Positions 1 to 7,971 of a DNA stretch of 64,000 nt are shown here, piece by piece. Made by a program: the position numbers and the translations under genes. How positions within the stretch are numbered: the stretch's first letter is position 1; every line of letters starts with the position of its first letter. Source of the stretch: Reyranella sp. CPCC 100927 (GTDB lineage Bacteria > Pseudomonadota > Alphaproteobacteria > Reyranellales > Reyranellaceae); assembly GCF_007859315.1 (NCBI RefSeq), contig NZ_VOHA01000002.1, positions 496,001-560,000 of the forward strand. Direction: 5' to 3'. The notes beneath the pieces were generated by a model. The model was given only the letters and a program-made list of their open reading frames with translations. It made no database searches and was not told where the DNA came from.

Positions 1-1567
1 TGAACTGGCCACCGCCGCCCTGCGGCCCCGACATGATGAACAGATTGGGAAAACCCTGGCTGTGCAGGCCAAGGAATGTCCGCACGCCTTCGTCGTGCCA
101 CTTCTCGCGCAGAACCCGACCACCACGGCCACGGGTCATGTTGAAGGTCGACGTCGCCATCCATTGAAAGCCGGTGGCGTAGATCAACACGTCCAGCGGA
201 TACTCGACACCGTCGTGCACGACACCGCGTTCGTTGATCCGGCCCACACCGCCGGGCGCGGTATCGACCAGAGTGACATGCGGCAGGTTGAACGTCGGCA
301 GGAACTCGTCGTGGAAGGTCGGTCGCTTGCAGCCGTAGGGGTAGTATGGCTTCAGCGCCGCGGCCGTCTTCGGATTCTTGACGATGGCGTCGACGCGCGC
401 GCGGATCTGCTCCATGATACGGAAATTGGTGTTGAGCTGCTTGGCCATCAGCTCTTCCGATGAGAGCTGACGCTCGTGCTTCCTGGTCGGCTTGAAGACG
501 TCGACCCGGCCGGACAGAAAATCATCGTTGGCCTGCAGCGCCGTGCGGCCTGATGAGATCACCGCCAGCCGTTCGCGACGCGCCGTGGCCCAGCCCGGTT
601 CCTTCGACCATTGCGCGATCTCTTCCGGTGTCGTGGCGCGCTGGTCGCGCACGTCGATCGTCGATGGCGTGCGCTGGAACACATGCAGTGTCTTCACGAC
701 CTTGGCGATCTCGGGAATCACCTGGACCGCGGTGGCACCGGTGCCGATGATGCCTACGCGCTTTCCTGTCAGGTCGATGTGATAGTTCCAGCGCGAGGTG
801 TGGAAGGACTCGCCTTTGAACGTCTCCATGCCATCGATGCGGGCCAGCTTTGGCGTCGTCAGAATCCCGTTGGCCAACACGACGCAGCGTGCCCGCATGG
901 CATCGCCGCGATCGGTGTGCACCGTCCACCGTCTGGTTGCTTCATCCCATGCCGTCTGTGTCACCGTGGTATGGAACAGGCAGCGATCATAGAAGCCGGA
1001 CCGCTGGGCCATCATCTGGCAGTATTCGAGGATCTCGAAGCCCGACGCGAACTTCATCGTCGGGTAGTAGTTCATGTCCTCCAGCAGGGGCAGGTAGCTG
1101 TAGGCTTCGACATCGCACGCGATGCCGGGATACCGGTTCCAGTACCAGGTGCCGCCGACGTCGCCTCCCTTCTCGCAGAAGCGGACATCATTGAAGCCGG
1201 CGTCGCGCAGTTTGTGCCAGAGCAGCAGCCCGCCGAAGCCGGCACCGACGACGAGGATCTCGCAGGAGTCGGTCAGGGCATCGCGCGGTACCGGTGGCGC
1301 CGAATAGACGTCATCGAGATAGCGGGCGAACGTGCCCTCCATCGCCATGTAGTCGGCCGCGTCGCGCCGCGCTTCCTTGTAGGCGCGATATTTCGCCTGC
1401 TCCTCGGCATCGAAGACGGCGCCGACCGGCGGCTGCGGCAACGACGTGAGCGCGGCGTCCGCGACGGGCGAATAGCCTTTGCCGACAATCCTGTCGGTCG
1501 CCTTTGCGGCGCGCGTATTGAAGATCTTCAGTCCCGTCGTCTCACATATCCTGATCGGCTGCGTCAT
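1..1567 (-). CDS. Flavin-containing monooxygenase, Baeyer-Villiger type (C-terminus beyond window)
   Basis: FAD/NADPH-dependent monooxygenase inserting one oxygen atom into a ketone or related substrate in the cytosol. The frame is open from 1567 to the left edge (about 522 residues), so the C-terminus is missing. Seen: a first Rossmann motif VVGAGFGG, a second one IGTGATAVQ, and between them FKGESFHTSRW at 788-820 (residues 250-260), which matches the Baeyer-Villiger fingerprint FxGxxxHxxxW. The last residues before the edge read NLFIMSGPQGGGG, usual near the end of this family. An in-frame ATG pair at 1609/1612 would add 14-15 residues; neither start has a decisive ribosome binding site. 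The substrate cannot be told from sequence. Confidence 0.88.
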   Translation of the reverse strand, partial: MTQPIRICETTGLKIFNTRAAKATDRIVGKGYSPVADAALTSLPQPPVGAVFDAEEQAKYRAYKEARRDAADYMAMEGTFARYLDDVYSAPPVPRDALTDSCEILVVGAGFGGLLLWHKLRDAGFNDVRFCEKGGDVGGTWYWNRYPGIACDVEAYSYLPLLEDMNYYPTMKFASGFEILEYCQMMAQRSGFYDRCLFHTTVTQTAWDEATRRWTVHTDRGDAMRARCVVLANGILTTPKLARIDGMETFKGESFHTSRWNYHIDLTGKRVGIIGTGATAVQVIPEIAKVVKTLHVFQRTPSTIDVRDQRATTPEEIAQWSKEPGWATARRERLAVISSGRTALQANDDFLSGRVDVFKPTRKHERQLSSEELMAKQLNTNFRIMEQIRARVDAIVKNPKTAAALKPYYPYGCKRPTFHDEFLPTFNLPHVTLVDTAPGGVGRINERGVVHDGVEYPLDVLIYATGFQWMATSTFNMTRGRGGRVLREKWHDEGVRTFLGLHSQGFPNLFIMSGPQGGGGQF

Positions 1568-1691
1568 CGCCGGTTCCCGCTGGCTGTGGCCCAAGAGAAA
1601 GCTCGCCATCATTTCCCCGCGGCCGCCGCCATGCGTCAATTGCGCCCGCACCCTTCTTTTTCAGACCACCCCCCAGCGCAGCGCACGGCTG

Positions 1692-1713
1692 TCCTCCCCC
1701 ATTGCGTGGGGAG
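1692..1713. repeat. Short palindromic intergenic repeat (CTCCCC/GGGGAG arms)
   Basis: Stem CTCCCC, loop of about 8 bases, GGGGAG, in the gap between the cyclase stop (1740) and the monooxygenase start (1567). The arms resemble the repeat at 14346-14477, so it looks like a degenerate copy of the same family. Confidence 0.5.
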
Positions 1714-1739
1714 AAGGAGACGGATCGCTCGCGATCAGA

Positions 1740-3065
1740 TCAGGCCGCCAGCGCCAGCGGCTCGGCTTGGTAGAGGTGGACGGGGTCTTCCAGGCCGTCA
1801 AAGGACGTCGCGCCGAGATCCCGGAACCGCAGGCCGGAGCCGGCGACAAGATCCTTCACGGTGTTGGACGTGAGGATCTGGTTGGCGGCAGCGCGATTGG
1901 CGATGCGCGCAGCGACATGCACGGCGATGCCGCCGACATCCCGCTCCATCAGTTCGACCTCGCCGGTATGCAGCCCCGCGCGCACGGTGAGGTCGAGCGA
2001 CTTCATGCCGCCGACGATGGCCTGGGCACAGCGCACCGCGCGCGCCGGGCCGTCGAACATGGCGAGGAAACCGTCGCCCAGCGTCTTGACTTCCTGGCCG
2101 CGAAACCGGCGCAGCTGCGAGCGCACGACGTTGTGGTGCGCCGCCAAGGTCGCGCGCCACGAGATGTCGCCGAGCTGCGAGGCCTTGGCCGTCGAATCGA
2201 CGATGTCGGTGAAAAGCACGGTCGACAGCACGCGATTGGATTCCAGCGGCTCGCTGGTCACTTCGAGGAAGGCCTTGACCTCGTCGAGCAGTCGGCCGGC
2301 TTCACCCACCCAGTAATGGTGATCGACACCCGGCAGCTCGACCAGCTTGGCGCCGGGGATCGTGCGCGCCAGGTAGCGGCCCTCCGAAACATTGATCCGC
2401 ACGTCGCCGGTGCGATGCAGGATCAGGGTCGGCACGCGAATCGAGGGCAGGATGTGGCGGATGTCGATCTCGACATTCATGCGTCGCAGGGCGATCACCG
2501 CGGCAGGGCTGGCGGCCAGCCGCTCGAACTTGGCCCACCACGCGCGCATCTCGGGATCGTTGCCGACGGTGGGCGAGAATTGCGGCAGGCTCGCGCCGGT
2601 ACCCCAGTTCTGATGGATCGCGGCCTCGAGCGCGGCCCGGGTTTCCGGCGATACGACGGCCGATGGCGCATGGGCGTAGGCGCCGTAGAGAACGAGTGCG
2701 CTGACCCGTTCCGGATAGGTCGCGGCAAACATGGCGCACATCGCGCCGCCTTCGGACACGCCGCCCAGCACCGCCCGCTTGGAACCGGCCGCGTCGAGAA
2801 CGGCGCGGATGTCGTCAATCCGCTCTTCCATGGTCGGCATGCCGACGCTGCGGTCGGACAGGCCGGTGCCGCGCTTGTCGAAGCGAATCAGCCGCGAGAA
2901 CGATGCCAGGGCATGCAGGGCACGCGCCTGGAGCGGTTCCTCCCAGGCGTGCTCGACATGCGAAACGAAGCCCGGCGCGAACAGGAGGTCAACCGGCCCA
3001 TCGCCCGTCACCTGGTAGGCGATATGGACGTCGCCGCTCTTGGCGTAGCGTGTTTCCCCGGACAT
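1740..3065 (-). CDS. Alpha/beta-hydrolase fused to class III adenylate/guanylate cyclase
   Basis: Two-domain protein of 441 residues. Residues about 15-270 are an alpha/beta hydrolase with nucleophile elbow GVSEGG (Ser104) and DHH near 248-250. Residues about 278-436 are a class III nucleotidyl cyclase: FTDIVDST with metal Asp287, LGDGF with Asp331, GLHTGEV at 364-370 and AVHVAARI at 381-388. The transition-state Asn of the usual AVNxAAR motif is His383, while Arg387 is kept. Such fusions are frequent in Alphaproteobacteria and presumably make cAMP or cGMP in response to a small molecule sensed or hydrolysed by the first domain (inference). Start 3065 chosen because the hydrolase fold begins there and a longer reading would run into the divergent gene at 3174. 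Confidence 0.88.
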   Translation of the reverse strand: MSGETRYAKSGDVHIAYQVTGDGPVDLLFAPGFVSHVEHAWEEPLQARALHALASFSRLIRFDKRGTGLSDRSVGMPTMEERIDDIRAVLDAAGSKRAVLGGVSEGGAMCAMFAATYPERVSALVLYGAYAHAPSAVVSPETRAALEAAIHQNWGTGASLPQFSPTVGNDPEMRAWWAKFERLAASPAAVIALRRMNVEIDIRHILPSIRVPTLILHRTGDVRINVSEGRYLARTIPGAKLVELPGVDHHYWVGEAGRLLDEVKAFLEVTSEPLESNRVLSTVLFTDIVDSTAKASQLGDISWRATLAAHHNVVRSQLRRFRGQEVKTLGDGFLAMFDGPARAVRCAQAIVGGMKSLDLTVRAGLHTGEVELMERDVGGIAVHVAARIANRAAANQILTSNTVKDLVAGSGLRFRDLGATSFDGLEDPVHLYQAEPLALAA

Positions 3066-3173
3066 GCTTTGCTCACAAGCAGCGATCAGGCACTGCGATT
3101 GGCGGATGTCTTTATCGTTGCCATGACTATACTTCACCCATCCCCTATTCGCGACTGAAAGGTTTGCCAGGAC

Positions 3174-4670
3174 ATGGCCCACAGAGTGCTGATCGCGCAG
3201 TTCATGCACGAGACCAATACCTTCAGCAAACTACCGACGACATTGGATGACTATCGCCGCACGTGGCTGGTCTACGGCAACGAGCTGGGCGAGCGCTTCC
3301 GCGGCACAAAAAGCGAGATCGGCGGGCTGCTCGACGCGGCCGAGACCTATGGCTGGACCTTGGTGCCCGCGCTGGCGGCCAACGCCACGCCATCGGGCAA
3401 GCTGACGCCCGAGACCTGGCAAACCATCCGCGACGGCATCGTCGGCGCCGTGCGCAACGCGGGCAAGCTCGACGGTATCTGCCTCGCCTGCCACGGCGCT
3501 GCCGTGACCGAGACATCCGACGATCCCGAAGGCGAACTGCTGGAGGCAATCCGGGCCATCGTCGGCCCGGATCTGCCGATCACCATGACCTTGGACCTGC
3601 ATGCCAACGTCACCGATCGCATGGCACGCCTGGCCAGCGCGTTGATCAGCTACCGTACCTATCCACACATCGACCAGTACGAGCGCTCGCAGCAGGCAGC
3701 GGCCCTGGTGCAGTCGATGATGGAGGGCAAAACGAAGGCACAATGCCTGGTTTTGCAGCCGGCCTGCATGGTCGGCGCCGATCACGGCCGCACGACACAG
3801 CCGGGCCCCATGCGTGACCTGCTGGCCAAGGCGGACGCCTTCGAGAAGGAGCCTGGCATCAATGTCGTGAGTGTCCAGGCCGGCTTCATGCCGTCGGACA
3901 TCTCCAATGTCGGCCCGTCGATCGCCGTCAGCTACGATCCGGGCGCCGAGAAACGCGCCCAGGAGATCGCCCGCCAGCTCTGCCAGGAAATCTGGGATCG
4001 CCGCGCCGAGGAGACCGTGCACCTGTTGACGGTCGAGGACGCCATCGCCAAGGCCAAGGTTCACGACGCGGCCAAGGGGCCGCTGGTGATCGCCGACGGC
4101 ACCGACAATCCCGGCGGCGGTGCCTACGGCGATGCGACCCGGGTGCTGAAAGCGCTGATCGACACCGGCATCCAGGGCGCCGCTGTCGGCACCATCTTCG
4201 ACCCCGCCGCCGTGCAGGCCGCCATCAAGGCCGGCGTCGGCAACACTGTCACGGTCGACCTCGGCGGCCACCATGACCCGGCTTTCGGTGCGCCGCTGAC
4301 CGTGACCGCATCCGTCCGGCTGCTGTCGAACGGCGCCTTCATCAACGACGGGCCGATGGGCAAAGGTGTCGCACGATCGATGGGTGCGACGGCCGTGCTG
4401 CGCATCGGCGGCGTCGACGTGGTCACCATCTCCAACCGGCTGCAGACCACGGATTTGCAGGTGTTCCTCAGCCAGGGGATCGATCCGACCCGCTGCCGGG
4501 TGCTGGTGGTCAAGAGCATCCAGCATTTCCGCGCCGCCTACGCGCCGATCGCCGGCGAGGTGGTCGTTGTCGATTCCGGCGCGCTCTGCTCGCCCGACGC
4601 CACGCGCTTCGCCTACACCAAGCTGCGCCGCCCCGTCTGGCCGCTGGACGACGTGGCGGCGCCGTTCTGA
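3174..4670 (+). CDS. M81 family metallohydrolase, MlrC (microcystinase C)-like
   Basis: 498 residues, full length for the MlrC family. The N-terminus carries the family signature around HETNTFS (residues 12-18). Candidate Zn ligands seen are Glu48, His107 in the ACHGA motif, and Asp141/His143 in DLHANVTD. The named member, MlrC of Sphingomonas, cleaves linear peptides from cyanotoxin breakdown, but most relatives sit next to peptide or organic-acid importers and act on unknown amides or peptides. It is divergent from the cyclase gene (109 bp gap) and ends 21 bp from the convergent gene at 4692. Assignment to the family is firm; substrate is unknown. Confidence 0.9.
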   Translation: MAHRVLIAQFMHETNTFSKLPTTLDDYRRTWLVYGNELGERFRGTKSEIGGLLDAAETYGWTLVPALAANATPSGKLTPETWQTIRDGIVGAVRNAGKLDGICLACHGAAVTETSDDPEGELLEAIRAIVGPDLPITMTLDLHANVTDRMARLASALISYRTYPHIDQYERSQQAAALVQSMMEGKTKAQCLVLQPACMVGADHGRTTQPGPMRDLLAKADAFEKEPGINVVSVQAGFMPSDISNVGPSIAVSYDPGAEKRAQEIARQLCQEIWDRRAEETVHLLTVEDAIAKAKVHDAAKGPLVIADGTDNPGGGAYGDATRVLKALIDTGIQGAAVGTIFDPAAVQAAIKAGVGNTVTVDLGGHHDPAFGAPLTVTASVRLLSNGAFINDGPMGKGVARSMGATAVLRIGGVDVVTISNRLQTTDLQVFLSQGIDPTRCRVLVVKSIQHFRAAYAPIAGEVVVVDSGALCSPDATRFAYTKLRRPVWPLDDVAAPF

Positions 4671-4691
4671 GGTGAACGCACCACCTGGATC

Positions 4692-5369
4692 TCAGCGCAC
4701 ATAGGACCAATCCGTCGGACGCAGGACCAGGCCTGTGTGTGCCGTTTCATGCCGGCGCGACTCATGGAGCCAGGCCGCGAATGCCGGGAAGTCGCCCGGT
4801 CGGGATTGGACCTGGGTCAAGGTACGCATGTCGGGAAAGGCCCAGAGGACCACCGCCTCGGTGCCGTTGCGCAGGGCGGCCTCATAGGCACCCAACAGGC
4901 TGAAGGGGCTGCTGGAGTCAATTGCCCGGCTCATGTCGCCGAGCTGTTGCAGATAAGACGGGGCACCCCCGGGCGACAGGGAGACGATCTGCTGCAGCAC
5001 GACCGGCGCCCGACGACCGGACGCGATCAAGGCGTCCCGGTTCGGGGTGTAGTCGGCGCCGACGAGCAGGCGATCAAAGCCACCCGTGCGTTCGCCGTAC
5101 CAGCGCTCAAGGGGTTCGTGAAACAGCGCCGGCGTATTGTCGAAATGCCGCGCGAACCCGTCCCATCCGCCCGGCATTTCCCACAAGGTGACGATCTGCG
5201 GCCAGGCGCCGGTGAGGAACACCGGCACCCAGGCGGCGATGCACACGCTGCCGGCCGAACCGCGGGCGTTGCCTTCCGCGCGCACGACCTTGCCCAGTTC
5301 GTCGAGGTATCGCGTATGGGCACCGGGCTGCCGCACCGGATCGAGCGTCTCGTGGAAATAAAGGTTCAT
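4692..5369 (-). CDS. NIPSNAP-like dimeric alpha/beta-barrel protein
   Basis: 225 residues, cytosolic, no signal peptide. The pattern N-L-Y-F-H-E at the start, then repeated blocks ending in W-E/W-A aromatic motifs (TLWEMPGGWDGF; VLWAFPDMRTL), resembles two tandem ferredoxin-like NIPSNAP/EthD modules. No catalytic motif is visible. Its ATG (5369) overlaps the TGA of the upstream dehalogenase-like gene by one base (TGATG), so the two are translationally coupled and probably act in the same pathway. Longer in-frame readings into the upstream gene were rejected because of this coupling. Function unknown. Confidence 0.75.
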   Translation of the reverse strand: MNLYFHETLDPVRQPGAHTRYLDELGKVVRAEGNARGSAGSVCIAAWVPVFLTGAWPQIVTLWEMPGGWDGFARHFDNTPALFHEPLERWYGERTGGFDRLLVGADYTPNRDALIASGRRAPVVLQQIVSLSPGGAPSYLQQLGDMSRAIDSSSPFSLLGAYEAALRNGTEAVVLWAFPDMRTLTQVQSRPGDFPAFAAWLHESRRHETAHTGLVLRPTDWSYVR

Positions 5370-6262
5370 CACATCGCCTCCGCATGCTGGCGCAGAAAGG
5401 GCAGGATGCCGGCTAGCACCGCGTCGGGAACCTCCTCGGCCATCAGATGGCCGGCATCGACCGCCTCTCCGCTCGCCGCGTCCGTCCAGCGTCGCCAGGT
5501 TTCGAGCGGTGTTTCGCCCTCGCCGCCGTGGCGCGCCGCCTCCCACAGCACGTGGACGGGACAGGCGAGCTTGCGGCCGGCGGCAACATCAGCCGCATCG
5601 ATGGCGGCGTCGATCGACGCCGCCGCCCGATAGTCCTCCATCATCGCATGACGCACCTCCGGCCGCCGGAAGCAGCGGCGATATTCCGCCATCGCCGCGG
5701 GCGTCAGGAAGCTGCGTTCGCGCGTCATCTTGCGCAGCGTCCAATCCAGGAAGAAATCGGGATCGGCGCCGGCCAGCCGCTCCGGCAGGTCGAAGGGCTG
5801 CGCGAACAAGAACCAGTGATAGGCGCCCAGCGCGAACGCCTTGTCGGCCCGCTGCCAGACCTCGTGGGTGGGAATGACGGTCAGCGATACGAACGCGCTC
5901 ACGTGGCGCGGATGATCCAGTGCCAGGCGATAGCCGACACGCCCGCCGCGATCATGCCCAACGACGGCAAAACGATCGAACCCGAGATGGCGCATGACCG
6001 CGACCTGATCGGCCGCCATGGCGCGCTTGGAGAACGGCGTGTGCTGCGCATCCGTCGGCGGCGCCGTGCTGTCGCCGTAGCCACGCAGGTCGGTGGCGAC
6101 CACGGTGAATATCCGTGACAGTGCGGGCGCCACGCGATGCCACGCGACATGGGTCTGCGGATAGCCGTGCAGCAGCAATAGCGGCGGACCGCTGCCGCCG
6201 ATCACGCCGTTGATCACCGCATCACCTACCGGTACCTGCAACCGCCTGAACCCGTCAAACAT
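5369..6262 (-). CDS. Alpha/beta hydrolase of the fluoroacetate/haloacetate dehalogenase type
   Basis: 297 residues. The fold is the haloalkane dehalogenase/epoxide hydrolase type with an Asp nucleophile in GHDRGGR. Every signature residue of characterised fluoroacetate dehalogenases is present: Asp104 (nucleophile), carboxylate-binding Arg105 and Arg108, halide-pocket His149, Trp150 and Tyr211 (in EDYRA), and catalytic His272 (AGHLMAEE). Known family chemistry is hydrolysis of 2-haloacetates to glycolate; other members are soluble epoxide hydrolases. ATG 6262 was preferred over an upstream TTG (6274) because GGAAG lies five bases before it. First gene of a two-gene operon with the NIPSNAP-like gene, divergent from the IclR regulator. 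Confidence 0.86.
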   Translation of the reverse strand: MFDGFRRLQVPVGDAVINGVIGGSGPPLLLLHGYPQTHVAWHRVAPALSRIFTVVATDLRGYGDSTAPPTDAQHTPFSKRAMAADQVAVMRHLGFDRFAVVGHDRGGRVGYRLALDHPRHVSAFVSLTVIPTHEVWQRADKAFALGAYHWFLFAQPFDLPERLAGADPDFFLDWTLRKMTRERSFLTPAAMAEYRRCFRRPEVRHAMMEDYRAAASIDAAIDAADVAAGRKLACPVHVLWEAARHGGEGETPLETWRRWTDAASGEAVDAGHLMAEEVPDAVLAGILPFLRQHAEAM

Positions 6263-6279
6263 GTCCGCTTCCAAATTTC

Positions 6280-6293
6280 CAGTGTGCGCACTG
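6280..6293. promoter_or_regulatory. Candidate operator, inverted repeat CAGTG-N4-CACTG
   Basis: Perfect five-base arms with a four-base spacer in the 99-bp divergent gap between the dehalogenase-like operon and the IclR gene. The position fits a shared operator for the adjacent regulator; the assignment to that protein is inference. Confidence 0.3.
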
Positions 6294-6361
6294 CGCTCGA
6301 ATGTGCGATATTGTCGACATCACAGGTACACCGAGTCAACACGCGTCGGCGGGAGAGCAGC

Positions 6362-7141
6362 ATGGCGAAAAGCGCGGGAATGCGACGCAGCGCTACTTTC
6401 GTTTCGGCCTTCGCGCGCGGCCTGCAGCTCATCGCCACCTTCGGCCCCAATGCCCAGCGCATGACGGTGGCCGAGGCCGCGGCCAGGGCTGGCTTCGACA
6501 GGGCGGTGACACGCCGATTGCTGCTCACATTGGTGGACCTCGGCTACGCCACGACGGACGGCAAGCAGTTCGAGTTGACGAGCCAGGTGCTGCGGCTGGG
6601 GTTTTCCTATCTCGCCGCGATGGGCCTGGACGTCCGCCTGCAACCCCATCTGGACGACCTGTCGCGCGCCATTCAGGAATCGGTCTCGGTGTCGATGCTG
6701 GATGGGACGGATGTGGTGTTCGTCGCGCGCTCCGATGCCGCCGGCCGGCAGATCGCCTCCTCCGTGCGGATCGGCACGCGCCTGTCCGCCTTCATCACCG
6801 CGTCGGGTCGCATGCTGCTGTCGATGCAACCGGACGAGCAGGTTCTCGCCCTGCTGCGCACAGCGAACATGCGCGCCATGACCCGCCACACGATCGTCGA
6901 TCGCCGCGAACTGCTGGCGACCGTGCAGAAGGCCCGCAAGGACGGCTATGCCGTCAACGATCAGGAGACCGAGGAGGGACTTCTCGGCGCCGCCGTGCTG
7001 CTGCGCAACCGGTCCGGCCGCGCCATTGCATCGCTCAACGCGAACTCCCACATCGCGCGCGTGAAGAAGCATCAGCTGGTCCGCGACATCGTGCCGAAAA
7101 TGCAGGATTGCGCCAACCGGCTGTCCAGCCTGCTCCTGTGA
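6362..7141 (+). CDS. IclR family transcriptional regulator (PcaR/PobR-like)
   Basis: 259 residues: N-terminal winged helix-turn-helix (about 15-75, with the RAVTRRLLLTLVDLGY recognition region) and a C-terminal IclR effector domain (about 90-255). The start of the protein, ATFVSAFARGLQLIATFG, resembles the PcaR/PcaU/PobR branch that controls aromatic-acid degradation. ATG 6362 is preceded by GGGAGA. It is divergent from the dehalogenase-like operon and convergent (9 bp gap) with the hydrolase at 7151, so it could control either the 5.4-6.3 kb operon or the 7.1-12.5 kb enzymes. Effector unknown. Confidence 0.9.
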   Translation: MAKSAGMRRSATFVSAFARGLQLIATFGPNAQRMTVAEAAARAGFDRAVTRRLLLTLVDLGYATTDGKQFELTSQVLRLGFSYLAAMGLDVRLQPHLDDLSRAIQESVSVSMLDGTDVVFVARSDAAGRQIASSVRIGTRLSAFITASGRMLLSMQPDEQVLALLRTANMRAMTRHTIVDRRELLATVQKARKDGYAVNDQETEEGLLGAAVLLRNRSGRAIASLNANSHIARVKKHQLVRDIVPKMQDCANRLSSLLL

Positions 7142-7150
7142 ACAGGGCAA

Positions 7151-7948
7151 CTATGCCAGCAAGCTCAGCAGCGTTTCCGACAAGCGCTGCGGCTGCGTGA
7201 CCATGACGTCATGGCCCTCGGCCAGTTCGACAAAGCGCCAGCGGGGATCGGCGCGGACGCGTTGCTTGGTCGCATCGAGAACGGCCAGTGCCGGCGCGCT
7301 GCAGGAGATGTAGGCCAGCTTCGCGACTGACGCGATCCCGCCCGCCAGTTTGAGTGCCTGCAGGTAGGTGCCGACCGGTTGCGGTGACAGGCGCCGGTTG
7401 ATCCACTCGGCGTCGGCCGGATCCGACACGCCGAAGGCGCTAGCGGGCAATGGTGGGATGTTCCAGCTTTCGCTGCTGGCGGCGTTCTCGCGGTAGGCCG
7501 CCGCGGTCGGGGCGTAGTCGAGCACGGCTTCGCCGTCCTTCGGCACGAAGCCATCGAGAACAACGAGCTGCGTGATCGCCGCCGGTCGACGGTCCGCCGC
7601 GCCGCAAACCACGAAGCCGCCGTAGCTGTGCCCGACCAGAACGACGTCGGACAGTTCCTCGGCCTCGATGTGGCCGAGCACGTCCTGGATGTGCGTATCC
7701 AGCGTGACGGCGCGCGAGATCAGGTGGCGCCGTTCGCCCAGTCCGGTCAGCGTCGGCGCCGTCACCCGATGGCCGGCCACCTCCAGGAAAGGCCGCAGTC
7801 GCGCCCAACACCAGCCGCCATGCCACGCACCGTGCACCAGAACAAAGGTCGCGGGCTTGCTGCGCGCCGCCGCGATCGATGCCACTGCCGCCGCGGCGCC
7901 GACCATGCCGATCGTGGCGGACGCACGCAGGATATGCCGTCGATCCAT
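7151..7948 (-). CDS. Alpha/beta hydrolase with Tat-like signal, EstC/HNL-like family
   Basis: 265 residues. N-terminus DRRHILRAS followed by an alanine-rich hydrophobic run to about residue 28 looks like a twin-arginine signal, so the enzyme is probably periplasmic. Core motifs: LVHGAWHGGWCW (37-48), nucleophile GHSYGG (Ser108), catalytic GHDVMV (His246). Members of this group are esterases or lyase-like hydrolases of small substrates. Start 7948 follows GGAGGGAGCG, the best ribosome binding site in the area. It lies 23 bp behind the FAD oxidoreductase in the same direction and so belongs to the 7.1-10.5 kb operon. A leaderless paralogue is at 61867-62571. Confidence 0.87.
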   Translation of the reverse strand: MDRRHILRASATIGMVGAAAAVASIAAARSKPATFVLVHGAWHGGWCWARLRPFLEVAGHRVTAPTLTGLGERRHLISRAVTLDTHIQDVLGHIEAEELSDVVLVGHSYGGFVVCGAADRRPAAITQLVVLDGFVPKDGEAVLDYAPTAAAYRENAASSESWNIPPLPASAFGVSDPADAEWINRRLSPQPVGTYLQALKLAGGIASVAKLAYISCSAPALAVLDATKQRVRADPRWRFVELAEGHDVMVTQPQRLSETLLSLLA

Positions 7949-7971
7949 CGCTCCCTCCATCGGAAGACCGG

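Noticed and set aside
1798-2316. Small open frames on both strands within the cyclase gene
   Set aside because: Arg/Pro-rich shadows of the coding frame, without start signals or family likeness.
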